From assembly GCA_015178975.1 (NCBI GenBank), contig WHVD01000001.1, positions 744,001 through 808,000 on the forward strand: a stretch of 64,000 bases of DNA. The letters are read 5' to 3'. Position 1 is the stretch's first letter. Each line of letters opens with the position of its first letter. The notes under the pieces are model-generated. The model saw only the letters and a program-made list of their open reading frames with translations. It did not search any database and was not told the origin of the DNA. The stretch is from Hysterangium stoloniferum. Taxonomy: Eukaryota > Basidiomycota > Agaricomycetes > Hysterangiales > Hysterangiaceae. Below are positions 23,758-35,301 of this stretch, one piece after another. The translations under genes and the position numbers were made by a program.

Positions 23758-24436
23758 TAGGATGGGTGTGTGTATTAATATCAAGATTTGAGCGGAAGCA
23801 ATTACACCGTCACAATTGTGTCACTTTGTGACGGGCTGGTGTCGCACTACCGCGCAAGTGCGGGCATAATTTTTTTTCCATAATGAGTATTTACTGAAGG
23901 AAACGTGGGGGAAGGCTGACTGAGATACGAAAATATCTGACTGGGATGATATGCGCAGTGCTCTGTATTGAAGGTAAGATAGGGCTCATGCACATTCGAC
24001 CCCATCACGTGGGGATACAAATATAACAAAAAAAAAAAAAGAAAAGAAAAGACCCCATCACGTGGTCAAAGCGTGACTAAGGGTGACAAATGACCATTTT
24101 TCTAATTACTGCTTCAAACAAACCTTCTGTGACAAAAGGAAACCTAAAGTTGATGTAAAATTGTAATTCAAAGAGGGTTTAGGTTTCCAATCACTCAATT
24201 TCGAGGGAGGAAAGAAGTTATTAGAGCTGGATCAATTTTAAACCAATTTAGGCTTGCATATCGGCAATACCCATAGGTGTGCATCTTGATGTGTCAAAGC
24301 TGTAAAAAAAACACGCTGGTGTGTAATACTCAGTGTTTATGGGGCGACGTAGCTGGCGCTACACAAATCTCAGGCATCATGCATGTCCTAAAAAGCGATC
24401 CTTGGCCCAGATGGTGATAAAGAAAATGTAAGTCAG

Positions 24437-25354
24437 TGTTAAGAGCGGAAACTGACTGATGTTGGCAGACCGATGGGGACCGAACGGAAGGACTTGGCTT
24501 CAGCTTATGTGCTGCACCCTCACAAGTTACCATCAGGTGTCCTTAAATTTCAGGTGGGCAGAAACTAGTCCTGTCAAGTAAACCTCTCGGTGAACTACCG
24601 ATCGGAAACCGAAGGATAAGTCAAGGGTTGGGCTGAGGGGGTCAGAGACCAAGAGTTGGAGACTGAGAGTCAGAGACTGAGAGAGTCAGAGACTGAGAGA
24701 GTTGGAGACTGAGAGAGTTGGAGACTGAGAGAGTTGGAGACTGAGAGAGTTGGAGACTGAGAGAGTTGGAGACTGAGAGAGTCGGAGATTAGAGGTTGAA
24801 GTCGTAAATGTAGGTTGAATCGTAAATCAGATGGAGTCGGAATGTGGTGGTCATGAATAGATAATGGAGTCGGAAATTAGAGGGGTATCTAAGTTGATCT
24901 AAGTCGATATTCTGATTGTTTAGTAGTTACATTACAGCGGGTCTATATACGAGTTATCGGTGTCTAGAAACTACTAACTAAGGGAAGAGTGGAAATACTA
25001 TTTGACAAATAGACTTGACTAGAAACCGGAAGGTTACGATAAGATTGGAAGCCGAGATTTAGCCGAGAGCAGGATTACAAGAAAAGGGAATAGTCCACGG
25101 GCTACAAGTATATATGGGCATATGTGAAACATAGAGTAAAACGGATCATCATAATGAAAGGGGACGTATCAAAGCATAACCAGATGGTACGAGTATATTT
25201 GACAGGGGCATAAATGGGGTTTGATCACCATGAAGGTATACGTCAGTGTCGGTGTTCCGAAATGATGACTTGATCAATAACTCGAAACATTGATAGACTG
25301 TAGTATTCTTGGAGACCATCGGGTTGCAACATGGGTTATGACACGGTCGTAACA
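24437..25354 (-). repeat. Gypsy-type LTR, left copy
   Basis: A 918-bp segment running TGTTAAGAGC..GTCGTAACA on the plus strand. It is homologous over most of its length to 28107-28145 plus 30756-31444. Just right of it, read on the minus strand, is AAATGGGGGGATAC, a polypurine tract as expected next to a 3' LTR of a minus-oriented element. The LTR contains a minisatellite that the other copy lacks. Confidence 0.65.
24645..24790. repeat. Minisatellite, 16-bp unit
   Basis: Tandem units of GAGACTGAGAGAGTTG, with GTCA variants at the left end, repeat about eight times. The tract lies inside the left LTR and explains much of the length difference from the other LTR copy. Confidence 0.8.
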
Positions 25355-28106
25355 GTATCCCCCCATTTGGCCGAAATCCCAAGGAGGCCGAAAAGTGCTG
25401 AAGAATAAGGTGAAGGCAGGAAGGTCGGAAGGGGATGGGATTTGGCAAGGTGCTGGAAAGGGTTCGGAAAAGGTTCGGAAAAGTTCAGAAAGGATTCAGA
25501 AAGGATTCGGAGAGGATTCAGAAAGTCAAGATTGAGATGATGGTCAGGACGAGGCCATGGTCATATTTGGATACTTGAATGTAAGCCTCTGAAAAGGTCC
25601 AGAAATCTAAAAATGTCCAATAAGGTCTGAAAGTCTGAAAAGGTCCAGAACAGAGTCTGGAAGTTCCGAGGGATCCGAGCACACTGAAAATGTGGGAGCA
25701 GACAAACAGGGCAAGGGGGACAGGGGTGACAAAAGTCCGAGGATGCCAAAATGTAGAGGGTGCAAGGCAGTGCGAGAATAAACGCTAACCAGTAGGACAG
25801 AAAGGTGCCGGAAAGGCCAGAAGGTGTCCAAATGGACCGGAAATTGCCCATGAGGGGCTGGAGTGTGAACTGGGGGCAACAGGGAATGCCAAGTTGCTGG
25901 CTGAGAGGGCTGAGGAGGAAGTGAAGGAAAAGAGACAGGATACAAAACTATGGGTGTTGGAAAAAATGTCGGGATGCTGTAGATTATAGGGGTCCGAATT
26001 TGTTCAGATATGCTTGATGGAAGTCTTTGATGATGTCCGATGCATTTCCGAGTTCTGTGGCAAGAATCCAGGATGCTTATTCATCGGTACCTTCGTAACC
26101 TGTCCACTTGACCAAATAGAGTAGTTTGCAGGTATGTCGGTGATTATCCATCTTTGAATCTAGGATTTCCGATATCTCGAATTTGGGTTCCCCATCAATA
26201 ACCATGGGTGGAGGCGGAGGTTGTACTAGGTGTACTGCACGCATATTCTCGGGGAGCTGAAGTGTCCAAGAGAGCATGCCTGCTTGTGCTATAATTTCAA
26301 AAGGTCCTAAGTACTTATTGGCGAGCTTTTTGGATGGCCTAGTCATTTGGAAGAACTTGGCTTTGACAAATACTCGGTCACCGATCTTGAGTTCAGGGGG
26401 TGGCAGCCGATTTTTGTCTGTGGAGTGTTGGTAATGTTCCTGGGCCGATGCGATGTTCTTTCGAAGTTCTTGGTGTAGCTCGTTGAGGTTTGTGACAAAG
26501 TCCTGAGCATGGGTTGAAGTGAGATTGCATTCCAGATGGATAGCGATGTTTGGGTTGTAGCCTTTATTTGCAAAGAAAGGCAAAATGCCGGTAGTAGCAT
26601 TTGGGGTGTTGTTATATGCGAATTTGGCAAGTGGTAGAAGTGATTTCCAATTGTCTTGTTGATAGTTGCAATAGACTCGGATGTACTGTTCCAATATTTG
26701 ATTAGTGCGTTCAGTTTGGCCATTGCTTTTCCGGGTGGTAGCCAGAAAGTGAAATGGAGTTTCATGTCAAGTGCTTTTCTGAGTGACCTAAAAAAGTGAG
26801 AGATGAACTCGAATCCGTGATCGGAAGTGACATACAACGGAATGCCATGCTTGGAGAATACATGAGTGTCGAACAATTCAGCCAACTGTATGGATGTTAC
26901 TGTATCATAAGTTGGAATGAAAATACTTTGCTTGGTAAGCTGATCCACAACAATGAGAATTGCGGTATGGCTGTTGGATGCCGGTAGGTGTTTGATGAAA
27001 TCCATTGATATTGAATTCCAGGGTTTTTCCGGTATTGGGAGTTGTTTGAGTAGGCCATGTGGTTGTGTGACATCTTGATTTGGAACGTGCACAGTTGGTG
27101 CATGATTTACAATAATGCTTGACAAAATCTCGGAGACTGGGCCATGTATATTCTCTTTGGATAAGTCTGATGGTAAATTGATACTGAAATGTCCCGAGAT
27201 CTGGTGGTCATGTTTATGCTGTAAAACTCGTAGTCGGAGAGTGTCGGAGTCCGGAACATATATGCAATTGTCAAGTTTAATGAAACCTTGCGGGTCAAGT
27301 GACCATCAGGAATGATCGGGGTCGGATGGGTTATTGAGGTGTGCTTTGGTGACTGGGTCTAATGGAATTGCTGATAGTATGTCTTGATGTAATTTTTCGG
27401 TGTCCATAAGGATAACACTGCGCATGACTGGATGTATAAGGTAAGTAGCTCAGATTAACTTGGACAGTTGTTCTGATGAAAACATAGGCTTGAAATTATG
27501 CAGATTAACTGTGGCATAATTGCTACTCCCCTCTTTAGGATAGATGTCCCATCGTCTAGTCATAGCGTCGGGTTTTCCACCAAGGTGGCTGGGACGGAAG
27601 TGGATGATCATATTGAAGGCAGAGAGGTATTCGGAGAAGGGCTGGGTGACGGCATTTTCAAAATCCGAAGTTTCTGAAAGTTCAGAGAGATCGGAAAATC
27701 CGGAAATCTGAAATTGAGCTGAAACATTGGTGCCAAAAGACCAAGTATGCTAAAATGGTTGGAATGGCGCAAAAGGCCATATATGCTAAAAAGCCAAGAT
27801 AAAAACAATCATGGCAAGAAGGAAGACTCAACAAAGAGTTAAAATTCAGAGAATCTGAGGTTTCTGGAAGGTCCGAGAATTCACAGAATTTGAAGTTGGA
27901 TGAAAGGGCTCAAAAGGCCAGAAGAATGGCCAGGGATCCAAAAGGCTAGGATTGCCCAAAGGCCAAAGTTTGCCTGAAAGGCTGGATTAAACTGATTTTT
28001 TGGCAAGCAAACACTCAACAGATAATTGGGAATGGAAAGGTTTGAGGATTCCCGAAAGTCCAGAAATCTGAGGAATCTGAAGTTAAGTGAAAGTGTTGAA
28101 CATGCC
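25355..28106 (-). mobile_element. Ty3/gypsy chromovirus remnant, internal region
   Basis: On the minus strand, 26077-27125 and flanking sequence encode the C-terminal part of a gypsy polyprotein, broken by stops and a frame change. Visible are an integrase core (DFIKHLPASNSHTAILIVVD, VTSDHGFEFISHF), the post-core region (WKSLLPLAKFAYNN, then FANKGYNPNI), a GPFEII module and a chromodomain (LLYLVKWTGYEGTDE). Traces of the RNase H end lie near 27560 (HLGGKPDAM). Gag, protease and most of the reverse transcriptase are missing, so this is a deletion derivative. Purine-rich imperfect repeats (GGTCCGAAA-like) fill 25440-25960 and 27640-28090. Confidence 0.8.
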
Positions 28107-28145
28107 TGTTAAGAACTGAAAACTGACTAATGTCGGTGGCCGACA

Positions 28146-28279
28146 TGTTAGTTTGTGTGTACGGCTCGAGGTGCAGAATCAGTAGCGCTGTATTATGTAA
28201 TAATAATTACAGAGCTTCTTTGTCCACTGCGCACATCATCCGGTCAGCATTGTCATATTTCGGTCAGCCATTTCTAACA
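28146..28279 (+). repeat. Left LTR of the gag-only element
   Basis: 134 bp, TGTTAGTTTGTG to TTTCTAACA. It differs from the right LTR by a handful of substitutions and small compensating indels, so insertion was some time ago but not ancient. Confidence 0.85.
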
Positions 28280-28368
28280 GGTTACGGGCCCCGCCAGTGC
28301 ATCAACTCTCATACTCTCTTTTCTCTTTCTCCACTTTTTATTTCAACATCTCGTACTACCACATCATC

Positions 28369-30490
28369 ATGGTACAGCCTACCATATATGATTTACTTCG
28401 AACCTTCGATGACCAAAACAAATTCACTAGTGAAAATTATGGGATCTGGACTCAGGAGTTTGAGATGACTTTTGGAGAGGACATTGACTTTATGGAGCAC
28501 ATAAAGAGCTCATCAAAACCACTAAAGGATGACACTACACTCCAGGCATGGCTCAAAGCAGACCAGCGAGCTAGGGCAGCCCTCTACAAAACAATTTCAT
28601 CGAACGCTGTTCGGACAACCCACTTCAAGGATACAACTCCACCACAAACTGCAAACGACGTTTGGCTGAGCCTCAAATCTGAATACAAAAAGGATTCTCA
28701 TGCAGCCCATTTTGAACTCAAGAAACGTCTTTATAATCCAGTCCATGACACCTCCAAACCAGTCTCACTCTATATCCAGGACATTGTTTCGGCTGCTGAA
28801 GAACTTACAACTCTTGGGCATGCTGTCAGGAACCGGAAAACCCGCCGGCCTCCGGGCCCCCGGACCCCATCCTACATGCTCCCGACCCTCTATATTGTAT
28901 AGTAACAACTGGAGTTCCCACGGGACCCTGTACATCAACTCGTTTATGCCTGACTCTCTGTACGCACCCCACCTGTCTGCACCTAACCCTCTGTGTCTCA
29001 TACACCAGTCCTCGGACTCCACCGGACTCCGGACTCCACTCTATGTACACCCGACACTCTGTGTCTTATGTACCAGTCACCGGACTCCGACCGGACTCCT
29101 GGAACCCCTCTAACAGAGCATAGAACCCCGCTCCTGTTATCTGTCTCTGCGTCTCACACACCAGTCATTGGAAAACCCACCGGACTCCACTGGACCTCCT
29201 GCACATCAAGCCTGTCTATACCCGACACTATCTTGTGCACCAAGTCACCAGACTCCGACCGGACTTCCGGAACCCCTCTAACTGAGCCCCGCTCCAGTTA
29301 TGGTTAAATGATCTGTCATGATTCGTTCTCTGCTCCCGTTCCGTTCTGTCCCTATTCCCAGTTTAGTATTTACCTGTTTTGTTTTATGTTTAATAGTTCT
29401 GCCTCTCATTAATACCGGATTTGGTATTATTACATTTCACAGTCTATATAAGTCTGCTATGTTCATGTACTTAGAATCCAGTTTCAATCTCGAACTAGTT
29501 TTCCCCCGAACAAGTTTGATCCTTGAACAGTCTCTAGTCCTCTTGTCTGTCTGCACACTTGATTCCCGGAACTCCCACGGGAACTCCGGAATCTATATCT
29601 TTCTGTATGCATTCTGTCAGCTCGAAATATGGACACCCGAATGAGTGTACGAGGGCGCAGCCTATAAGCTGAAGCCAAGTCCATCTCAGTCGTTCACCAT
29701 ATCTTTCTGGTAATTATTCTGATATCACCGTTCCTTGTACTAATAATCCCCGGAACTTTCCCGGGACCTATTGCCCGGGGACTCCGTGGGACTATTTCCC
29801 GGAAGCAAGTGTGTGTTCGGAATAGTTACCGGAAACCTCCGCGGGACTATCCGTGGAGCTTTGTTCGGGAACTTAACACATGCACCCGCTGCAACAGATA
29901 TTGTTGACTCCATTCTCATGAACCTCGACTCTTCTTTTGCAATCGTTCGGACTCTTCTCACATCAGGATCATTAGAGCCTACTCTTACTATTGTTAAGAA
30001 AACCTTAACTGATCAAGAAGATACGAAAACTGCACTTAATGGCAGCACTCAGACCCAGGAACTTGAGGCAGCCTTGTATTCACAGAAGAGAGCAGGAAAA
30101 GGAAAAGGGAAATGGCGCCGAAAGAAGGATGATTCAGATTTGGACTCAGAGTCTGAGGGAGAAGCCCAGTTTGACTGGCTGAACCCAAAGAACAGGGACG
30201 TCTGTCATCGGTGTGGACGTCCGGGCCATCGGTCCTCACGCTGTATTGCTGATATGCCACAGAAGATCAAGGACAAAGTCATCAGTGAAGCAAAGTCTCG
30301 AAGACGGTTACATCAGTTGTCAGAAGATAACGCTGCTTACATTGCCCACATTGCTTCCGATTCCGACTCTGCCTCAAAATGGGACTCCAAGGAAGTGAAG
30401 GCCAACAATACTAATACTTGCGGCACTGGAGAACTTCCAACCCCAAAGGACGTTGGCCGAGCCACTCGCAGGGTGTTGCTGAGGATTTAG
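28369..30490 (+). pseudogene. Retroelement gag gene interrupted by a solo LTR
   Basis: The ORF starts at ATG 28369 (MVQPTIYDLLRTFDDQ) and contains a Gag-type region (FTSENYGIWTQEF, then DVWLSLKSEYKK and LYIQDIVSAAEELTTLGH). It breaks at 28823, where a 1,055-bp LTR is inserted. It resumes at 29884 in the frame expected once the LTR and one target duplication are disregarded (AATDIVDSILMNLDSSF). The 3' part has a basic lysine-rich stretch and a CCHC zinc knuckle, CHRCGRPGHRSSRC, that would bind nucleic acid, and it stops at 30488-30490. It is a broken gene now. Confidence 0.8.
28824..29878. mobile_element. Solo LTR, 1,055 bp, inserted in the gag gene
   Basis: It begins TGTCAGGAAC and ends GGGAACTTAACA, flanked on both sides by CATGC (28819-28823 and 29879-29883). 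No internal retroelement genes are present, so it is what remains after recombination between two LTRs. It is GC-richer than its host and full of CCGGACTCC-like and GGAACCCCTCTAAC-like short repeats. Confidence 0.85.
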
Positions 30491-30616
30491 TTCTACAGTA
30501 TATCACCGGGCCTTAAGTTCAGTGGGGGTTTTGCATTTTTAGTGAGAGTTATTTCATCTTCATTTATTTATTATCTCTTCTCTACCTTTACACTGCACCT
30601 CTTCTCTGAGTGGGGG

Positions 30617-30750
30617 TGTTAGTTTTTGTGGTTACGGCTCGAGGTGCAGAATCAGTAGTGCTGTATTATGTAATAATAATTACAGCTTCTTTGTCCACTG
30701 CGCACATCATCCAGTCAGCATTGTCATATTTCGGTCAGCCATTTCTAACA
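30617..30750 (+). repeat. Right LTR of the gag-only element
   Basis: 134 bp, TGTTAGTTTTTG to TTTCTAACA, directly after a GAGTGGGGG purine tract and directly before the CGACA target duplication. Confidence 0.85.
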
Positions 30751-31444
30751 CGACAGGGACCGATCGGAAGGACTCGGCTTCAGCTTATGTGCTGCGCCGT
30801 CACAAATATCTGTAGGGTGTTCTTAGATTTCGGATGGGCGAAGACTAATCCTAAAGAGTTCTTTTCGGTGAGATACCAATTGGAACTGAAGGACAAGTCG
30901 AGTGTCAGGCCAAGGGGTCGGGGCCGGGAGTGGGCGAGCGCACGCGAAGGCAGATGGGGGATTCTTAGTATGAGACCGTTACAGACGTATGAGGGTATTC
31001 TGAGTCGATATTCTGATTGCCTAGTAACTACAACTACAGTCAGTGGGTTCATATACAAGTTAACAGGCGTCTAGAAAATACTAACGGGGAGAAGGGCGGA
31101 AAATGGTATTAACAATAAGCTTGACTAGGAACGGGAAGTTTATGATTAGTTTGGAGGCCAATGATAACCAAGAGCGGAATTATGATAAAAGGAAATAGTT
31201 TGAGGACTACAAATATAGATAGACATATGTGAAACATAGGATAGAACGGATCAACATAATGAAAGGGACGTATCAAAAGTTTAACCAGACAATACAAGTA
31301 TTTTGACGTGGGTGTAAATGGAGTTTGATCATCGCGAAAGCATACGTCAGCTTCGGGGGCCGATGGTTTCCAAAGTGGTGACTTGAAAACGTTGATAAGT
31401 GGCGATAACCTCGGGACCGATAGGGTTGCAACACGGTTGTAACA

Positions 31445-33640
31445 GGATGCTAAAAAGGTTGAAAGGGGGCCCAGCTTCCCCAGATTTGCAGCATGGAAGT
31501 CCAAAACAACTTCTGGTGCATTTCCAAGTTCAGTAGCCAGGATCCAGGATGTTTCTTCATCTGTACCTTCATATCATAGCCAGACCACTTCACCAAATAA
31601 AGCAGTTTGCAAACATGTCGCCATTGATTGATTTTAGAGTCCAGTATGGCCTCAATTTTGAATTTGGGCTTTCCATTAATGATGATGGGTGAGGAGGGGA
31701 CTGAATACGTTTGGGGATTATATTCAGCATGGCTGGTTCTAGTATGGAGATGTGGAAAACTGGATGTACTGCACACATGCTGTTGGGAAGCCAAAGGGTG
31801 AATGAATGGGTACCAGCCTGCACAATAATCTTGTAAGGACTAAGATATTTTTCAGCAAGCTTTTTTGTGGGTTGGTCCTAAAAAACTCAGCTTTGACAAA
31901 CACTCAGTCACCAATTTTAAAGTTGGGTGACCAAAGATGTCAGCAGTCCACCCATTTCTGGGTGTATGCTTGAGTGTCAAGTATGGATTGCTGGAGGGTG
32001 TGGTGGAGTTCATCTAAATTGGTGACAAACTCTTGAGTGCAGGCAGAGGCCAGATCATGTTCCAGATGGACCATGATATTGGGATTGTAGCCTTTATTCA
32101 CAAAGAAAGGGGACACACCAGTAGTGGCATGCAGGGTGTTGTTGTAGGCAAATTCAATGAGAGGCAGGAGGTCTGACCAATTGTCCTGTTTGTAATTGCA
32201 ATAGATATGAAGATATTGTTCCAATGTCTGGTTAACTCATTCAGTCTACCTGTCACCTCTGGATGGTGGCTTGAAGTGAAATGCAACTTAATATTGAGGG
32301 CCATGCCGAGTAATTTGAAGAAGTGGGAAATGAATTCGGAACCCCAATCTGAGGTGACATGAGTTGGGACACCATGTTTTGAGAAGATGTGGATAACAAA
32401 TAGCTTTGCAAGTTCTTGGGAGGTAATTGTGTCATGTGTTGTGTTAGAATAAAAATACTCTGGTTGGTAAATCTGTCTACAACAACCGGTATAGAGGTGT
32501 AGAACTGTGAGGGAGGAATGAATATGTTCAATGAAATCCATGGGAGGTCTGGTATGGGAAGTTGCTTAAGTAGACCATAGGGTTTGTGTCTTTGGGCTTG
32601 AATCACATACAGGTGGTACAAGACTTGCAATAGCTTTTTACAAGTGTGCAGAGGGCCAGCCAGGTGTATTTTTGATGGATGATACTGAGGGTTTTGTTGA
32701 ATCCATAGTGGCCAGAGATGGGGTAGTCATGAGCATGTTGGAGGACACATAAACAAAGTGTTCTGGTGTCTGGTAGATGGATTCTGCCATCTAGGCGAAT
32801 GAAACCACTTGAGTCCAAGTCCATTGGGGGGCTGATAGGTCATTGGGGTTTTTGAGGTGGGAACTAGTGATTGGATCATTTTGGAGGTCCAATAGGATAT
32901 ATTGGTGAAGCTTTGTGATATCCATAATGGTGATGCCATGGAGTATTGGTATGACTAGCAAGGAGGCTTGAAGGGATGCCATTAGTTGTTCAGAGGTAAA
33001 GATGGCCTTGAAATTGTGTGGGTTAACTGCTGCATAATCACTGGTCCCCTCTTTAAGGTAGACATCCCATCATTTAGTCATGGCATCAGGTTTGCCACCT
33101 AGGTGGCCAGGCCAAAAGTGAATCACAAGTTTAAATTGGGAGAGGTATTCTGACCATTGGGCTTGCTGATGAGTAAGAAGTCTAGTTGTAGCAAAATATT
33201 CTAAATTCTTATGGTCAGTGACAACATCAATTGGGATGCCTGAACCTTCGAGGTAATGATGCCAGGTTTTGAACACCTCAAAGATGGCAAGGAGTTCTTT
33301 GTCATGGACATCATAATTGAGTTCTGTAGAGGTAAAAGTTCTGGAAAGGAAGGCAACTGGGTGAATTTCTCCATCAGAGGTAATAATTGAAAGGATTGTG
33401 GCTAGTGCATAGTCAGATGCATCTATTTTGATGATTATCAGGCAGTCCAGTTGCCAATGTGTAAGGATGGGTGCCAATATAAATGCATATTTGAACTGTT
33501 GGAAAGCCATTCTGCATTGATCTGTAAAAATCCAGAGGGTCCCCTTTCTAGTAAGGCAAGTAAGGGAAGTTTCTGAATAGTTGTGTATGAAATGACAGTA
33601 AAAATTGGTGAAGCCAAGGAAAGACTGAATGTCTTTGACT
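31445..33640 (-). mobile_element. Second Ty3/gypsy pol remnant
   Basis: On the minus strand, from right to left: end of reverse transcriptase (FYCHFIHNYSETSL), RNase H (IIIKIDASDYALATILSI, FLSRTFTSTELNYDVHDKEL, VVTDHKNLEYFATT), the integrase zinc-binding region (LCLCVLQHAHDYPISGHYGF), the integrase core (VTSDWGSEFISHFF) and a chromodomain end (LLYLVKWSGY). Several stops and frameshifts break it, so it is inactive. It is related to but diverged from the remnant at 26-27.6 kb and is homologous, in opposite orientation, to the fragment at 43.8-45.2 kb. At 33640 it is cut by a Tc1/mariner piece. Confidence 0.8.
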
Positions 33641-34597
33641 TTTCAGGGTTCCAGCCACTTGCAGATAGTCTGGATTTTCTCTTTGTCCATTGTAAACCAT
33701 AACTGATCCTCCACCAAACTTCACTGTCCCTTGAACAAGCCTCTCATTCAGGCCTTCCCCAGTTTTTTTCCATGCCCATTTCCTCCCATCTGAGCCAAGG
33801 CAATTTATTTTAGTCTCATCAGACCACACAACCCTCCTCCAGTCATCTAAAGTCCAGTGCTGGTGGGCCAAAGCAAAGTCAAGTCTCTCCTTCATATGTC
33901 TCTTGGACAAAAGTGGCTTCTTCTTCTTCACAACTGCTTTCATCCCTGCTTTCTTCAAGCTCCTCCAAACTGTCTCAGCTGAAATAGGGTTGTTGGTGAT
34001 GTCTGAAGTTTCTGGGCTATGTCCACTGCAGTTTCAGCCTTTCTAGATGTGATTAGATGGACTGCATGACCAATGTTGGTAGCAGAGAGCTTCTTGGGAT
34101 GACCTCCAGTTGATTTGGGAAGGGTAGGAAGGTGCTTAGATAGTACCAATGCCAAAACCAGTGATTGAGGCAATGGATGGAGTGGAATGGCCAGCTTCAA
34201 GTAGAGAGATAATATATTGTTGTTGAGCAGGAGAGAGGGAGTGCATGATGGATTGCTGGCAATGTGAAGAGACAGTAATATCAAAATTGACTATAGATCA
34301 ACAAGTCATGTGACCATATTGAATAGAATCAACAAAGACATGTGATTTGGCCAGTTTATATAGTATATATTGTATCAAAATCATCAGCCACAAAACCTTT
34401 CCAATGAGCAGGCCTGACTAAACTATTTGTAGCATACCCAAAAATGCATATTATGTAATAATACTCTAGACCTTGATTCTATACATGTTTAGCTATCCAG
34501 TGTGAATTTTTGAAATGTTTTCCTATTTTCTCTCCCCTGGTAGCAGTCTGCCAATATGCAAACTCCAAACATTGGAAAGGTTTTGTGAGTCACTGTA
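33641..34597 (-). mobile_element. Tc1/mariner transposon fragment
   Basis: The minus strand encodes a broken transposase. An N-terminal helix-turn-helix part (LPKSTGGHPKKLSATNIGHA, then AVDIAQKL) is followed, after a frame change, by KPLLSKRHMKERLDFALAHQ and VVWSDETKINCLGSDGRKW, where SDET carries the first catalytic Asp. The sequence stops shortly after GGGSVMVY and before the rest of the catalytic core, at the junction with the gypsy remnant. Right of the gene, GTGAGTCACTG ends against TA at 34598, as expected for a transposon end next to its TA target. An inverted pair of CACAAAACCTTTCCAATG occurs at about 34390 and 34572-34589. The left end is missing. Confidence 0.75.
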
Positions 34598-35140
34598 ATC
34601 AAATTCAGTCTATCAGATGACATTCTGGAGAATAAGGAAATATTAATATTTATCTTGTATCTGACAAAAGTTAGTCAAACAAACATATATAGATTATCTT
34701 TTTGGGGATAAATTCCACAATATGGATTGGTTGGCCAGATAGTTCTGGCTAACTTTCTAAACCAAATGAATTTAAATTATATGAACTATACTTGAAAGTT
34801 CACATGTATACAAGAATGCATCTTATCCCAAAGATTAACTCATAACCCAAATAATTTTGTTTAACCATGACATTTGTGGATATTTTAAAAGGCACAGAGA
34901 TACTAGAAAATGCATTTTATCCCAAAGATTAGTTAACAACCCAAATAATCTTGTTTAACCATAACATTTGTGCATATTTTAAAAGAGCATACAAGTCTTA
35001 AAGATGAAATTTTGGAGTAATGAAATATAAACCCCTAACATGTAGTCATAGCCAACAGAAATAGTCTCACTTAAAAATATGAGGACTTTTTCATAAAATT
35101 TTGCATATTTAATAAATTGTGACTATCCTCCTATCTCCCA
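34598..35140. repeat. Left arm of a long inverted repeat
   Basis: About 540 bp of AT-rich DNA that matches the reverse complement of roughly 43080-43612. Shared blocks include TAATCAAATTCAGT at the outer edge, CCAGATAGTTCTGG, TTTAAATTATATGAA, CATAACCCAAATAAT and GTGACTATCCTCCTAT-like sequence at the inner edge. A local duplication repeats the TTATCCCAAAGATTA block. Confidence 0.75.
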
Positions 35141-35301
35141 AACCTGGACTTTCAGCTCCTCAGCATCAGGATCCTTTCAAATATTCTATGAGGTGAATAA
35201 CAGGTTTCCCATGATCCATAATGTATCTGGATGCTCTGGCCAATCAGTCACATGCATGTCTCTGGGACCTACACTGGTAGTTCCTGAGCTTCAGCATATT
35301 T
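35141..35301 (-). pseudogene. Degenerate TPR units beyond the NLR stop
   Basis: Past the stop of the NLR frame the minus strand still shows eroded repeat text (KYAEAQELPV, then RASRYI-type frame-shifted text and AEELKVQV) with stops and shifts. The array therefore once extended to the edge of the inverted-repeat arm at about 35140. Confidence 0.65.

Larger units (their letters stand above)
28146..30750 (+). mobile_element. Gag-only non-autonomous LTR retroelement
   Basis: Two LTRs of 134 bp each (28146-28279 and 30617-30750) start TGTTAGTTT and end ATTTCTAACA, and they are flanked by CGACA at 28141-28145 and 30751-30755. A purine tract GAGTGGGGG abuts the right LTR. The inside carries only a gag-like gene and no protease, integrase or reverse transcriptase, so it must use proteins supplied elsewhere. 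The Gag resembles those of Ty1/copia elements. It sits inside a gypsy LTR and is itself interrupted by a solo LTR. Confidence 0.85.
28107..31444 (-). repeat. Gypsy-type LTR, right copy, split by a nested element
   Basis: The LTR begins TGTTAAGAACTG at 28107 and ends GGTTGTAACA at 31444, matching the left LTR over most of its length. It is interrupted by a 2.6-kb element at 28146-30750 plus one copy of its 5-bp target duplication. Without that insert the LTR is about 730 bp. Whether it pairs with the left LTR or belongs to the gypsy element on its right is undecided, because no matching 5-bp flanks were found. Confidence 0.65.

Noticed and set aside
24645-24790. CRISPR-like regular repeats
   Set aside because: Units are contiguous with no unique spacers, the genome is eukaryotic, and the tract lies in an LTR; it is a minisatellite.
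25561-25945. Pro/Leu-rich minus-strand frames of about 100 codons
   Set aside because: Translations of purine-rich imperfect repeats inside the gypsy remnant; low complexity only.
28130-29307. Overlapping plus and minus frames of 74-137 codons around 28.7-29.3 kb
   Set aside because: They arise from the GC-rich solo LTR or cross its boundary; none has a domain.
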